DNA of 64,000 nt from Erodium maritimum (taxonomy: Eukaryota; Streptophyta; Magnoliopsida; Geraniales; Geraniaceae), in assembly GCA_963921825.1 (NCBI GenBank), contig OY997594.1, positions 6,515,001 to 6,579,000 on the forward strand. The letters run 5' to 3'. The number at the start of each line of letters is the position of its first letter. Within the stretch, counting starts at the first letter, position 1. Below are positions 25,173 to 36,004 of this stretch, piece by piece. The translations under genes were made by a program, and so were the position numbers. A model generated the notes under the pieces. It did no database searches. It was not told the origin of the DNA and saw only the letters and a list, made by a program, of their open reading frames with translations.

Positions 25173-25612
25173 ATATATATAACCGTTGCTTTTCGAACCG
25201 TTGTCAACAGTCCGAATTTTTTTTGTCTCACCTTATTACGTGTCGCATGGTTATGGCCGGCCATGAATCACGTAACGCGTACCGCCGAATCACAAAAATG
25301 AGTCGTGGTTCGGTTCGCGAATCACGACTCGTGTTCTACTGATTTGTTGTTCGTAAATCACGTACATCACAATGTACAAATCGCAAATCGTGATTCGTAT
25401 GATGATTCGCACGGCATACATACTCTAGCAGTAAGTGAGATGCTAATCAGTTAATTTGAATATTGGGTAAATTTTATGATATAGTTTGAAATAGTTTATG
25501 CATCTCAGCACCATATCCATACATGTAGTGCACGTGATGTTTTGAATATTTTTATTCCTATATATTCCCTCCCATTCCATCTCAAAAACTCCATTATTGA
25601 CTTCTGAGAACC

Positions 25613-25700
25613 ATCACTTGGCAGTAGTAGAGCAGTCAGTTGTTAACCGATTGGTGGTGGGTTCAAGTCCTATTTGGGGAGAATGGAGAGTCCTCGCTTG
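25613..25700 (+). repeat. tRNA-like sequence, possible SINE head or tRNA relic
   Basis: TGGCAGTAGTAGAG fits a polymerase III A box. GGTTCAAGTCC about 40 bases later fits a B box, with GTTAACC between them as in an asparagine tRNA anticodon arm. The acceptor stem does not pair, so it is not a working tRNA. It could be a SINE head, but I cannot define its 3' end. Confidence 0.35.
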
Positions 25701-26482
25701 TCTGATCCCATTCTGCACCTCTAATTCGATTGATTTTCCAAAATAACAAACACTTGTTTTCTTTAGATTAGAAAATAAACAATACATTAAAAACTAGCAT
25801 AAGTTTCCGGAAGAAAACCACAAAACAATAATCCAAAAAATGTTTAGAAGATCCAAATCCAAGAGACAGTCACACTGCTCAAAAAAGTGACAGATATCCT
25901 GAACTGAGAGGTGGGAAAACAAGATAGAAGAACAAAAAAGGATTCACGTATGTTATAAGAAAACAACCAATGTCGAGACTATCCAAAAATTAAAAGACAA
26001 AGTTCTTTCTTCCGTTTGAATCAACATAAATGTTTGTAATAAGACTTGTTGGGTTAAAAGGATTGAGTTTAAAACATATTATAATATTTCTTTTTTGAAA
26101 CTGCGATAGTGCATTAGAATAAATCTTTGACTAATAAGTCACAAAATTCAACCGGGATCTCTGCAACCCGGCAATCAGTAGTACATCAAACGCTGCATTT
26201 CGAGCTAAACATATATTCCAATAGATATGACTACTCTTTAGTTTTTCCTATTTTAATTTCCAATATTTGACCTTTCCTTTACGTGTACCCTTCTCATTGG
26301 TAATTGGGTAGTAGTTACTACACTTGGATTCATCCATTATTGTTTAAATCGACAACAGACCAAATCTTCATTGCACTCTCATGATCGTGAGAGTAGCAAA
26401 ACATGTACAAATCAAACTAGAAAGTTCTGAAAAGAAATCATAACATTAACACGACGCTATATATATCAACACGAAAGTCTAG
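25701..26482. other. Intergenic sequence downstream of the FPF1-like gene
   Basis: AT-rich with no gene recognised. The right end should hold the 3' untranslated region of the minus-strand FPF1-like gene. Confidence 0.4.
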
Positions 26483-26806
26483 CTAGGTATCCCTAACTTG
26501 GAACATGTTGCGGTTCTTGACGACGATGTCGAACATGTGCATGGACTTGAACTTGCTGAAGTCTCTGGGCAGAGAGATGAGGTCGAGTGAGGAGGCCTTG
26601 TGGTACTGGAGGAGCTCCGGGTCACTGTAGTACCTCTCCCACCCCAGCGCCGCCAGCTTCCGCCGCAGCACGCCGTGCGACGTCATGACCTCCTCCGACG
26701 GCAAGTAAACCAGCACTTTCCGCCGCCGGCCGCCGTCGTACGACTCCTCTTTCGGGTTCTCCACCAGCCGGACCACTCCTCTGTTGAACACCCACACACC
26801 GGACAT
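26483..26806 (-). CDS. FLOWERING PROMOTING FACTOR 1-like protein
   Basis: Intronless gene for a 107-residue protein, the usual size for FPF1 and its relatives (about 110 residues). It starts [20 protein letters not shown] and contains [21 protein letters not shown]. It continues [20 protein letters not shown] and [20 protein letters not shown], and ends [13 protein letters not shown]. All are hallmark segments of the family. The open frame extends 29 codons upstream, but the family begins at MSGVW, so the start is set at 26806. FPF1 proteins are small plant-specific proteins without a known enzymatic activity. Some promote flowering or gibberellin responses, others affect roots and growth. 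The coding sequence is GC-rich. A TATA box lies about 55 bases upstream. Confidence 0.95.
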   Translation of the reverse strand: MSGVWVFNRGVVRLVENPKEESYDGGRRRKVLVYLPSEEVMTSHGVLRRKLAALGWERYYSDPELLQYHKASSLDLISLPRDFSKFKSMHMFDIVVKNRNMFQVRDT

Positions 26807-26860
26807 GTTAACACTGCTTGATCTTGGATGCTTGTTGAGTTGTATTGTAGTAGCTAATGT

Positions 26861-26870
26861 ACCTATATAT
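26861..26870 (-). promoter_or_regulatory. TATA box of the FPF1-like gene
   Basis: CCCATATATAGGT on the minus strand, about 55-65 bases before the ATG, implies a leader of roughly 30 bases. Confidence 0.55.
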
Positions 26871-27063
26871 GGGATAGGTTTCGGGTTGGGCATGCTAGCT
26901 TGAGTATGGGTTGTGGGACCCGCTTCTCCGAGTCCTTTATTTTAGAGTACACGCACGTGCCTTGCATGTGGGCAGTGGGGTGGGTCCCACGGCGTGACAG
27001 ATTCCGGTGCCTCCCACTAGGGTTGCTTGATTTTGCTTTTCTTTGGGCCTTGAGGAGACTCGT

Positions 27064-27240
27064 AGCGTCTATCCACTATCGGCAACGCATGCGGGTTGGT
27101 TCGGGAGGCTGGGGGCGACGGTTGTTGGATGCGGTTCGATTTGGTGGGTCGTCTTTTTTCGTTGAATGAATATAAGCATCGACCAACCTTTTTGTGGATG
27201 ACACACGTATCGATCATCTGATTTCATCGAGAAATCGCTT
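27064..27240 (+). mobile_element. Partial copy of the GAGCATC MITE family
   Basis: CTATCCACTATCGGCAACGC and, further on, GAATATAAGCATCGACCAAC, CTTTTTGTGGATG and GATTTCATCGAGAAATCG follow the order of the elements at 32254-32444 and 33074-33255. The right end with GTATGCTC is missing, and the interior differs by an insertion of about 60 bases. Confidence 0.45.
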
Positions 27241-27444
27241 GGTTAAAGCACCCACTGTAACATCGAAAACGTGTCGGTTTGCGCTGTCGATTATGTTCCT
27301 TTTGTAGAAAAGGGCGTTGAAACGGATTGTGCATAGTCATTTTGTAGTCGAATCTGCGAAGCGTGATTTTGACGTCGAGGATTTTATAAACCCTGATAAT
27401 TGACGAAAATAGATTTCAGGTTTAAATAACGAGCGACTTTGTCC

Positions 27445-27552
27445 TTCTTCTTCTTCTTCTTCTTCTTCTTCTTCTTCTTCTTCTTCTTCTTCTTCTTCTT
27501 CTTCTTCTTCTTCTTCTTCTTCTTCTTCTTCTTCTTCTTCTTCTTCTTCTTC
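27445..27552 (+). repeat. (TTC)36 microsatellite
   Basis: A perfect run of 36 TTC triplets (108 bp). On the minus strand it reads as poly-Glu or poly-Lys in open frames, which are artefacts of the repeat. A run this long and pure is likely to vary in length between individuals. Confidence 0.97.
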
Positions 27553-27881
27553 AATCTCTGATGTCTTTCGTTCAAGCAAAATCGTTGGTCACGAAGCAAA
27601 CCCTCATGTTCTCCAGCTCATCATTTCTCCGTTGACGTTATAGATTCTCCGACCTCCAAACGCTGCAGAATCGCCATTCGTGAAAAAAACCCTTCGTCGT
27701 TTCTCCGTCCACGCTGTATTCTTCGACGTCAAAATGTTGCATATTCGATGGCCATGAAGCAACCCTCCGGCGTTCCACTTCCGGAGCCTTTCTCCACCTA
27801 AAACCATGGTTGACAACACCCCCAACAAGTATCCGTTGGGTTTCAGAATCTCACCGTTTCTCCACCTGCAACCATACAAGA

Positions 27882-30471
27882 TGTAAGACCCACCCCTGGT
27901 CGAACCAGTGGCTTTTCAAGCAAGTTTGAAGAAGTCACTCGGGGCTTTTCCGGAACCCAAACGACTTAGCCGTCATCACAGTTGGCTTAAGGGGATAAAT
28001 TCCTTTCGTTTAAGTATAATGTTGAAGGAAGTCAACTTTAGTCAAAACAAGACTTTTTATCGACTAAAGCATTATTTTATTGTGCTGGAAATTATTTTGG
28101 AAAACTAAAAGAACCTACTTGGACACTTGTCCCTTTTTGGTTGAAAGTGAGAAAGGGGAGTGGTCTTGGACCATTATACCCTCCCAAAAGCTTCTACAAG
28201 GGATTCTAGCTAAATGGCTTTTAGTCATTCAACACATCTAGGTATTATATGAGTTTGGAAAAGCAAAACCAACCTATTTTGCTTGGTGTAGCCGAAACTT
28301 GGAGGAGGAGCAAGAGAGAGGAGCTCCCATGGAGCTTTGAAGAAGAAGCAAGAAAAAAGAGGCTACTTGAAGTCTTCCTCTAGCCATCCCTTCTCCAAAT
28401 CCTCACCATCTTCTTCATCTCACTCTCCTAGAGGTAATGGAACTCTCTAATTCTCTTTTCCCTTCATCTCTTTTCATGGGTCTTGGTTGAAATTGCTAGA
28501 TGTTGTTGGGTTGGAGTAGAAATGGTGTGAGATGATGTTGATGAGAAGCTTTGTTGGGTTTTTGTGGGAAATCCTTAGTTTGTTGGAGCTTTTGAGTTGT
28601 TTATGATTTGATGAATCATTAGAAACTTGCTTATTTGTTGATTCCTACCATGGGTAGAGGAGTATTGAAGGATGTTGACTGTTTTGGAAGTTGGAAGTGG
28701 TAAAATTTGGGGTTTGAAGGTGGTTTTTCGGAGAAAAGGAGCTGGAGGTTGAAGAAGGGCGAAACTGCCCTGGTGCGCCACAGATCCGTGACGGATCCCA
28801 TGACGGGCGATGTCACGGCTCTGTGAGGGAGTCCGTGACGGCACTCGTCACGGCTCCGTGACGGTAACCGTGAGGGTTGGCGTCACGGGTCCGTGACCAG
28901 GTCCGTGGCAGAGCAGGGTGGGGGTTTCTTTGAGGGTTTTTCACCTTGTTTGATCTTGGTTTTGAGCTGAACTTTGGAAGGGCTTTGGGGGTCTTGCTTA
29001 CTGTTTAAGTGGAGTCTAATTAATGTTTCTTTGTGTCCAAGACCTTGGGGACCGAGCTAGAGGAGCAAAGATCACGCCGGAACCCGTGTGAAGAACGGAG
29101 TGGTGACCACCAGACTTATCATCAGAGTGTTGAGAGGAAGACCTTGAGGTAGGAAAAGTCTTAACTCCTCGTTTATGATGCTTAGTATGCATGTTAGGCT
29201 AATAAAATTGGAAAGGTCCTAGAAATGCCTATAGGATGCGAATAACTAGAATAATTGTCTTTCAATTACTAATAACCGGAAGTGTCTAGTGGTGAATGAT
29301 TAGGATGCCAATCACTAGTGTAACTCGCTTTCAATACTTGGGAATTGTTTTACTGGTAGAGTGGCCTTGGCAAAGCCCTCGGATTAGTTGTGTGTTAGGA
29401 TCACATGCTTGGTTGTTTGGTTGCTTAGTGGATAGACTCTTTAGCTAATGGAACTAGATGAATTGCATGCTTGAATGTACGAGTGAAGGCTTTCATGTTT
29501 GGTTGATTGAACTTGTGCTTGACTGTTAAATGTATTTGAATGATTGCTTGTTTCCTTAAATGGTCGATTGGAGCATCGAGTATGACTGGTTGTACCGAGC
29601 GGTGCAATCAGGTGATCGATGGACCGATTGGTCATAACTGGTAAGTAAACGGTAAGTTGTGGTTATGTGATTCGTGTGTTGTGGTTATGTGATTCGTGTG
29701 TGGCGGTTATGTGATTCGTGTGCTGCGTGTTGTGGTGAGACGGTGATTAGTGAATTATGTGTGGTAGTGGGATGATGTTCGTTGGGAATGGATTGCTTCG
29801 TGTTTCGCTTGAGTGTGTTACTCATTATTATTGGATTATTATTGATTTGTCCAAGTGTATGCTTCCTACGGGAGTAATACCTTGGTTCCCGAGGACATAT
29901 AGTCCCTTGGAGACGTTTCTGAGGATCCCGATGATAAGCGCCCTCAGGGGGTTGTTTCCGGTAGCATCAATGATATGCGTCTCCTCTGGATTTGAGGGAA
30001 AATCCGAGAGGACACATCATATGTGGATCGGAGGGTGGTGACTTCATGTGCCACGGCATTGATTGGTGTACCTATTGCCCGCAATTGTTAAGAGTTTTCT
30101 TGTTGACTTTACTGATGAAATTGTTGAGCTTAAAGTCCTTCTTGTTATGTATTTTCCCTACTAAGCGCAAGCTCACCCCTATGAGTTTATTGTTGTGATT
30201 ACAGGCTTGATTGAGGAGTAGAGGCTCGGGAGCTTCTTGGTGTGGGTGTCTTGTAGAGACTTCGTTTTTATTTCATTTCAGTTTTGAACAAACCATGTTG
30301 GAGGATTATTATTACACCCCTGGAGGGTTATTTATATTTTAAACTGAGTTATGTGGATTTGAGTTTTATATTGGAGATTTTCAGGAAGTTATTGTTGAGT
30401 TATTGCCTTTTCAATCGTTTTATCCTAGTCATGCCTCGAGTCCGGGCAAGAACCGGATTTGGGGCGTGACA
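27882..30471 (+). mobile_element. Solo LTR (Ty3/gypsy-like), fossil, 2.59 kb
   Basis: The interval starts TGTAAGACCC and ends GGGGCGTGACA, so it has the canonical TG...CA ends. It is flanked by a perfect 5-bp direct repeat CAAGA (27877-27881 and 30472-30476). It holds no coding domain. The length and the CGGATTTGGGGCGTGACA end resemble the long LTRs of some plant gypsy elements such as Tekay-type chromoviruses; that family name is a guess. A solo LTR is what remains after recombination between the two LTRs of a full element. The clean target duplication suggests a moderate age. Confidence 0.85.
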
Positions 30472-30479
30472 CAAGAGGA

Positions 30480-31670
30480 AAACTACGACAAATATCCACG
30501 GGGCATTAGCTGCAACTAACACAACGTTCGCGATTCTCAACACTACTCCAACGAAACAGAAGAATAGTTTTGGGGCAGCAAGATGACTACGTCCCGTTGC
30601 CGCCCATGGAAGATACATTTCCAGCCTCCCCCGTGTACAACTTTTTCAACGCATTTTCTTGTTCGGCTTCACCATTCTCGGGTGGGATGATTTACGTTGG
30701 CCCAGTAAGTTGGACATCCGGCTCGGGCACAAACTATAGTGGGTTGCTCGTATTAGGAATGCAATGTTCAGCACCCGTCATACGCATCCGTGTCCCACCT
30801 CCCCCATCATAGGAGCTTCCAAACGGTACATAAGCCGACCAATCAGAAATTTCTCGTCTGTACCGAAAATAAACTCGCCTTGAGGAGGTCCCATTGGTAA
30901 GTGCATGGCTAAACAACTCCAAGAACTCGGAGCATGGGGATGACCAGACCAACATTACATTTTGGGATTCCATTCGTAGGGAGCTCTCCACTGTAACCAA
31001 CCAAACATCGATGAAGGAACGGTCATTTAAGAACTGCAAGCAGCATTGGAGTACCATAAACCGGAAGGTGAATATGTTCTAAGGGTGCTGATCAAAGTTC
31101 AAGCACATCTACCAATATCGTCGATTCGATGACCAGATTATGGAGGATGCGGAGAAGGAGTACGCCGACAAGTACGATCACGTGTTTGTATGTAAGCACT
31201 GGTAGGCCCTCATGCAAGAGAAGGCTTGTTGGGTGCATCGTTTTGAGAACGAGTTCTCAATGACAACTAGAGATTTCATCTGCCATGACGAATGTCGCAC
31301 ACCGAGAAAACCTAGCCTGAGCAACATAATGTCTGAGATGGACATTCTCGTTGTCGTCGCTGAAGAGACTGAGGGCGGTCGCCGCCCAGGGTTCATCCTC
31401 GGTCGTCGCCTTGAGGGCCAGAAGGCCGCAAAGGAGGGGATGTTCAAGGAGAAGGACAAGTTCAAGATCGAGACTCCTACCGCACATCATTGGCCAAAAT
31501 CTAGTCGAACATCGAGAAGCACCGTCCGACACAACTTTCATCTTCGGAGTTACTTGTCCGGGAGTTCAGTTTACTTCAGGATAAGGACACCTCCAACATG
31601 GCGCCTGATAATTTGGCCACCCATCGGCTCTTTCTTCAGGGCATGATGAAGAGGATCTCAGGATTGATGT
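30480..31670 (+). pseudogene. Harbinger ORF1 (Myb/SANT-like) relic
   Basis: One frame reads SAWLNNSKNSEHGDDQT, then FWDSIRRELSTVTNQT and KNCKQHWSTINRKVNMF. This is the typical ORF1 DNA-binding part with Trp residues and the NCKxxW box. Further fragments read KHIYQ..., CWVHRFENEFSMT and GRRLEGQKAAKEGM, a basic segment, and the end MAPDNLATHRLFLQGMMKRI. Stops and frame changes separate them. Corresponding parts occur at 35,065-35,660 and 48,000-48,430. Confidence 0.7.
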
Positions 31671-31690
31671 AATATATTGTTCACTTGTTT

Positions 31691-32094
31691 TCTTGTAATC
31701 GTGCTTTTGATAAGTTTTTAATCCTTCAGATTTATTAATCTACTACATTTATGTTTCACGGCGTTGGGTAGATTTATCATTTTAACACATAATTCTAACA
31801 ACATTTCACCCAAAAATTACTGACAGACCACCCATAAATTAGGCAAACAGAAGAGAGCTTAGTTGAACATTTAATTTTATCGTTCTATTATTTGTAATTT
31901 CCATTTTATTTTAAAAAATAATTTTCATGTTATTATTTAAATAAAGAAAACCATAATGTGTCAATGACATAGGTAATTCTCATGATAATTGACCCACATT
32001 AGACCTTTTCATTGTAAACAAAAACTATTTGACTTAAAAAAGAAGATAAATCACCATTAATTCCTCTCAAATCCTCTCAATTGGTCTAGAAGTA
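31691..32094. other. AT-rich sequence, no gene
   Basis: This is possibly the 3' flank of the Harbinger relic; TTTATCATTTTA and TAACATTTCACCAAAAAATTAC-like phrases recur at 35,755-35,810 after the other ORF1 relic. That shows both share the downstream part of the element. No coding sequence is seen. Confidence 0.4.
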
Positions 32095-32253
32095 GATCGA
32101 ATCAATATATTCTCACTGAGATCATCTCTCTTTCTAGAGGAATCGACCGCTTTCTTTACATGTTGTTAATTAATTAAAACATGAAACTAGAAGAACACAC
32201 CCAAAATATAGGGTTTTTTTCTCTTTCTTTTCTTTGAGTTTTCATGAATCTCA

Positions 32254-32444
32254 GAGCATCAACTATCGGTTGCGCATACGTACTGATTTGGGTCTTCTTC
32301 ATTGAACAAATATAAGGAAAATCGAATGACCTTTTTATACGTAATTTTCGTAACACCTATATCAATCGTCGAATTTCATCCGGATGTCGATCAATTAGAC
32401 TCCTCTATTTTTCTTGAGGAATCGACCACCCGTTGTGTATGCTT
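32254..32444 (+). mobile_element. PIF/Harbinger-like MITE
   Basis: A 191-bp element from GAGCATCAACTATCGG to GTTGTGTATGCTT. It has the same body as the copy at 33074-33255 and no coding capacity. Confidence 0.6.
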
Positions 32445-32468
32445 TTAATGAAGACATGAAACTAGGTC

Positions 32469-33013
32469 GTATGAAGCATCCTTCGTCTCCCTCCGCTACC
32501 GAGTCCTGCCGCCCCTTCAGACCAGGTCGTATGAAGCGTTGGTTGTAGTGTTGTCTGCTTTTGTCGTGCATCGGTGCCGCTACTGGTTCCCTCCCGTCGT
32601 TGCACTGTATAAAGTGTCTGTTGCCCATCTTTTGTGCCACCATACCATCATCGTTCATCCGGGACTCCCTAATGCTCTGCGCCCTGCACAATTTCTCTCT
32701 GGTCCTCTATCCCAATCAGACTTCTCGGTCTCAGGTGAGCTTGGCCGCCACCACAACAGGTCAAGACAACCCCCTAAAAGGCCTCTTAGAACCTTGTATC
32801 TGCTTAATTATGCTAATCGTCGTGTTTGTGTACCGACCTCCTAGTTTCCTTATGAGTTTATTTAAGCTTAGCATATCGGGACACTTGTCAACTGATGGGG
32901 GTCTCAGTTTTAGTCTCGCCTTTGTTTTGTGTGTATTCCCGTTTGGTTGTATTACCGTGTATGACATGTATGTTGACGCTTATTGATGAATGAAGTTTAC
33001 CCCTTTACCAAAA
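32469..33013 (+). mobile_element. Retroposon-like insertion in the MITE array
   Basis: About 545 bp of foreign sequence separates MITE copies whose flanks otherwise continue. It ends TTGATGAATGAAGTTTACCC and then CAAAAAAAC, a LINE-like 3' tail. A 141-codon open frame at 32561-32986 has hydrophobic stretches but no domain I recognise; I do not call it a gene. The boundaries are inferred from the break in the array. Confidence 0.4.
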
Positions 33014-33073
33014 AAACACATTCAAAATATAGGTTTTGTTTCTTTTCTTTTCTTTGGGTTTTCACGAACCTTA

Positions 33074-33255
33074 GAGCATCAACTATCAGCCGCACATGCG
33101 AGCTGATGAGTCTTTTTCATTGAATCGATTTAAAGAGAATCGATCAGCTTCTTTATCCGTAATTCTCGAAACACTTGTATCAATCGTCCGATTTCATCCA
33201 AAAAATCGACCAATTAGACTCCTCTCTTTTTCTAGAGGAACCGTTGTGTATGCTC
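33074..33255 (+). mobile_element. PIF/Harbinger-like MITE with TTA duplication
   Basis: A 182-bp element GAGCATCAACTATC ... GTTGTGTATGCTC, flanked by TTA on both sides (33071-33073 and 33256-33258). TTA is the 3-bp target duplication of PIF/Harbinger elements. Confidence 0.75.
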
Positions 33256-33259
33256 TTAA

Positions 33260-33700
33260 CGACGACGAAGACATTGAACGAGAAAGCCACGCCCTAAATA
33301 TAGAATCGTTCTAGAAAGTCGGAAGAGTGCGTCGGCACCAGCTGACTATGTTTAGTGTGTTTCATTCTACCCTGCCTAATCCACAAATGAGCTACCCAAC
33401 CACCTGTTAGTGCGCATGTATGTGGAGCAACAGCAGCAATGCCCATGCACATGGTTTGGATCAATTGAGGATTGCAAATCCAAATTTACCAAGTCTTAAA
33501 ATCAAGGGATTCATTATTAATCACGTAATGTGTTGGCAAATCATGTCCTCGACAATAACAGTCTCAAAAGCAATCAAGATCATGAAGACGTCATGCATAT
33601 AAAGTCACTAACAAGACTTTGATCCTCAAGTTACTAAGAAATACAAGACATGAATTCTACTTAACATGTTGGAGCACATGTTAACTAAACTTAACAGAAA
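33260..33700. other. Intergenic sequence, no feature recognised
   Basis: No gene, RNA or clear repeat is seen. Short open frames look like chance. Confidence 0.4.
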
Positions 33701-34490
33701 ATTGCTATAGCACATATTGCCAATGTATACTAGAGGTTTGGTATCAAATACAAAAAAAAAAAAACACTTTGTCGTGCAAATTAAGAATAAATCAGAGCCA
33801 CAAGATGCGGTCCAACTGATGTCATCAAAACGCCTAAGATGTGTACACGTGTCTTTTTTTCACTATACTATTGCACTCATGCAAAAATCTTTTGGAACCA
33901 TACATAAAAATTGTTGATACCTTACATAGCAAATTATTGATACTTTACATAACAAAGTGTTGGTATCTTCATACAAAGTGCTTGTAGAATTTTTAGCTTT
34001 GACCTTTGCTTGCTAAAAATACCATAATTCTTTCAAAAATGTCAAATCACACCAAGTCAGTTGGGTTCGAAAGTAGACTCAAATAAATTTATAATGTATA
34101 GGATAAACCTATTAATAACTGGTAGATAAATTCCAGTTTATTCAATGAAAAATAACTCGGAAAAAATGTGTTATCTATTCTGGCCAAATTTGATGTATGC
34201 TTATTTTTCTATAAATGTATCCAGATGTTGCATTGAAATGAAAAGTCATGGGGGATTTCCATAACACTAAAGAAATATAAATTTGATAAATAAATGAATT
34301 TTATATGATTTTTTTAAAATTACCTTAAATATGTCAAAATTGTTGGTATCTTATATGCAATGATACTATTATGTTACGTGCATAAGTGTTGGTACCTTAA
34401 ATACTCGGGTGTTGGTATCTTAAATACCCGGGTGCTGGTACCTTGTGTGCATTGTAGGCGTGCTCAACACGCGCTATAGTAGCGGTTAAA
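33701..34490 (+). repeat. Element with degenerate TGTTGGTATCTTA repeats at both ends
   Basis: A motif of about 20 bases (TGTTGGTACCTTAAATAC with variants) occurs in direct orientation around 33,912-33,980 and again four to five times at 34,345-34,445. About 370 bases of AT-rich sequence lie between the clusters. No coding sequence is seen. It is probably a non-autonomous transposon with sub-terminal repeats; I could not find a target duplication. Confidence 0.4.
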
Positions 34491-35060
34491 GGATAGAAAA
34501 AATTTACGTTATTTATAAAATTACTAATGTGCGCTTATAGCATATGGACCTTTTGATCTTGTGGATCTGACAGTTCTGAGTTGGTCTTAGTTTGTATAAT
34601 AAGAGTTATATATATAACTATGTTTTCTCTTAAACCAGGATGACACAGGGCACCCCGGAGGAGGCCGTCCACACTGATTCAACGGGGTGACCTAAAGAGC
34701 TAGAGGGTGCCCCTTGGCCCCATTAATGTATGTCTCTCCAAATCCTAGAGAAGAAGTATCGGTCTAACAATACAACACCTCTTGCCTACCATGAGAGCAC
34801 ATCATTGGGGCTGGAACCACATATGCCTTTACTCGATACCACAACCTCACCTAATAGAGGGTGAAGGACCAAGAGAAGCGATGGAAATACAAGACCTCCT
34901 GCCCAACCAGGAGAGCCCCTGCGTGTGTTCCAGACACCTAGATGGGCCAACATTTAGGGTTGTAGTTTGCCCGACCATAATCCAAGCGAGGAATATTGTG
35001 CAACCTCACCTAAGATTATGATCGAGTCAACTAACATCGAGATGTCACTAACCAAAAGGT
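34491..35060. other. Degraded sequence before a Harbinger relic
   Basis: A somewhat GC-richer segment (34,640-35,050) with broken frames sits directly upstream of the Harbinger ORF1 C-terminal relic and may be its decayed 5' part. No domain is recognised. Confidence 0.3.
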
Positions 35061-35064
35061 CAAG

Positions 35065-35660
35065 ATGTTCCAAGGATGTGTTTCCGAATTCAAGCACATC
35101 TACCAATCAGTTAGATCCGATGAACAAATCCAGAGGATGAGGAGAGGGACTACCTGGAGAGTTACAACCACGTCTTCGCTAGGAAGCATTGGTGGCAACT
35201 CGTGCGAAACAAGCCATGTTGGGAACATCGGTTCGAAAACGAGTTCTCAACGACAACCCATGATTTCATCGGGATTGAGGTTCGGCGCACACCCAGAACT
35301 CCCGGCCTGAGCACCCTAATGTCTTAGATGGACATGATCGATGCCGCTGCTGAAGATGTAGATGGTGCATGCCCAGGACCAGTCCGCGACCGCCTCCCTA
35401 TGAGTCGGAATACCGCGAAGGCTAGAAAGGGGAAGGGCAAGGAGAGGGCCGCTAGTCCAAACCACACCGCATTGGCCGAGACCTTTAGGGCCATCGAGAA
35501 GGAGCGGTCGGCATAGGTACTGGCCTAGGAGTCCCTTATGTGGGAGTTCTGGTTACCCTTGGAGAAGGATACCTCCGGTATGGACCCAAAATATTTGGCA
35601 ACCCATCGACTTTTTCTCCGCGACATAACCAAGAAGATTTTAGGGTTGGCGTGATAGTCA
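35065..35660 (+). pseudogene. Harbinger ORF1 relic, C-terminal half
   Basis: Matches the second half of the relic at 30.5-31.7 kb: FKHIYQSVRSDEQIQ, an ENEFSTTTHDF-like block, MDMIDAAAEDVDGACPGPVRD, and a basic segment, KARKGKGKERAASPNHTA. The end, DPKYLATHRLFLRDITKKIL, parallels DNLATHRLFLQGMMKRI. Stops interrupt the frame. The DNA-binding half is not recognisable. Confidence 0.6.
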
Positions 35661-36004
35661 ATTCAATGATTTTTTTGGTAATACACAAATGTGATCTTTG
35701 TACTCAGCCCTTTTAATATTAATACGCGTTACTATTTATGTTTAAGAATGTTGGTAGGTTTATCATTTTATCGCACAACGCTAACATTCCACCAAAAAAT
35801 TACGACAACACGTGCGACAGTCCACCTGATTTGTACCAACAAATAACGACTACATTAGGGAAGCAGAAGAGGAATTAACGAAGCTTTCTTAGTCGAAGAA
35901 TTTTTTCCAGTTACAATTTATATGCAAGTCGAACAATTTTATAGTCCGCAAACTTTTTTACATTCTCCTCGTCAACATTTGAATAAAAACACGCAAAACG
36001 CTAT

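Larger units (their letters stand above)
22087..25425. mobile_element. PIF/Harbinger element as a 3.3-kb inverted duplication
   Basis: The left end GAGCAACCACACCGTG follows TTA; the right end, read on the minus strand, is GAGTATGTATGCCGTGCG and is followed by TAG. The whole interval is a head-to-head inverted repeat. The right arm repeats the left arm as its reverse complement: terminal CG-rich region, CCGTTGtCAACAGTCCGAA block, TATA-like box (22,431-22,438 and near 24,801-24,810), ORF1 start, an intron, and the ORF1 C-terminal part. Both arms keep the intron, so this arose from genomic DNA and not from a spliced copy. The arms differ at many positions. The right arm is interrupted by the small element at 24871-25172. 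No DDE transposase is present. Confidence 0.8.
27290..31690 (+). mobile_element. PIF/Harbinger element interrupted by a solo LTR
   Basis: The left part, 27,290-27,881, resembles the upstream region of the Harbinger copy at 47.4-47.9 kb: both have AATCTGCGAA and repeated CGTTTCTCC phrases. The ORF1 relic resumes directly after the solo LTR, at 30,477-31,670. The LTR is flanked by a perfect 5-bp duplication, so the two parts were one element before it inserted. A 36-copy TTC microsatellite sits in the left part. No transposase frame is present. The outer ends are approximate. Confidence 0.55.
32095..33300 (+). repeat. Array of two MITE copies plus a third partial copy, split by an insertion
   Basis: Two full copies of the same GAGCATC MITE (32254-32444 and 33074-33255) lie in the same orientation. 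Each is preceded by the same ~45-base flank (AAATATAGGKTTT, then CTTTCTTTTCTTTG and TTTTCA-GAA). A third, partial copy of the MITE right half sits at about 32,095-32,185. Shared flanks mean the locus was duplicated as a unit of about 260 bp, not hit by independent insertions. Confidence 0.6.

Noticed and set aside
25613-25700. Functional tRNA gene
   Set aside because: A and B box words are present but the acceptor stem and other arms do not pair.
26807-26893. Longer FPF1-like protein starting at 26893
   Set aside because: The TATA box lies inside the extension and all known relatives start at MSGVW.
27337-27599. Poly-Glu and poly-Lys minus-strand frames
   Set aside because: They are produced by the TTC microsatellite and have no conserved flanks.
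32561-32986. 141-codon frame as a membrane-protein gene
   Set aside because: It lies in a retroposon-like insertion, has no promoter or recognisable domain, and overlaps other open frames.
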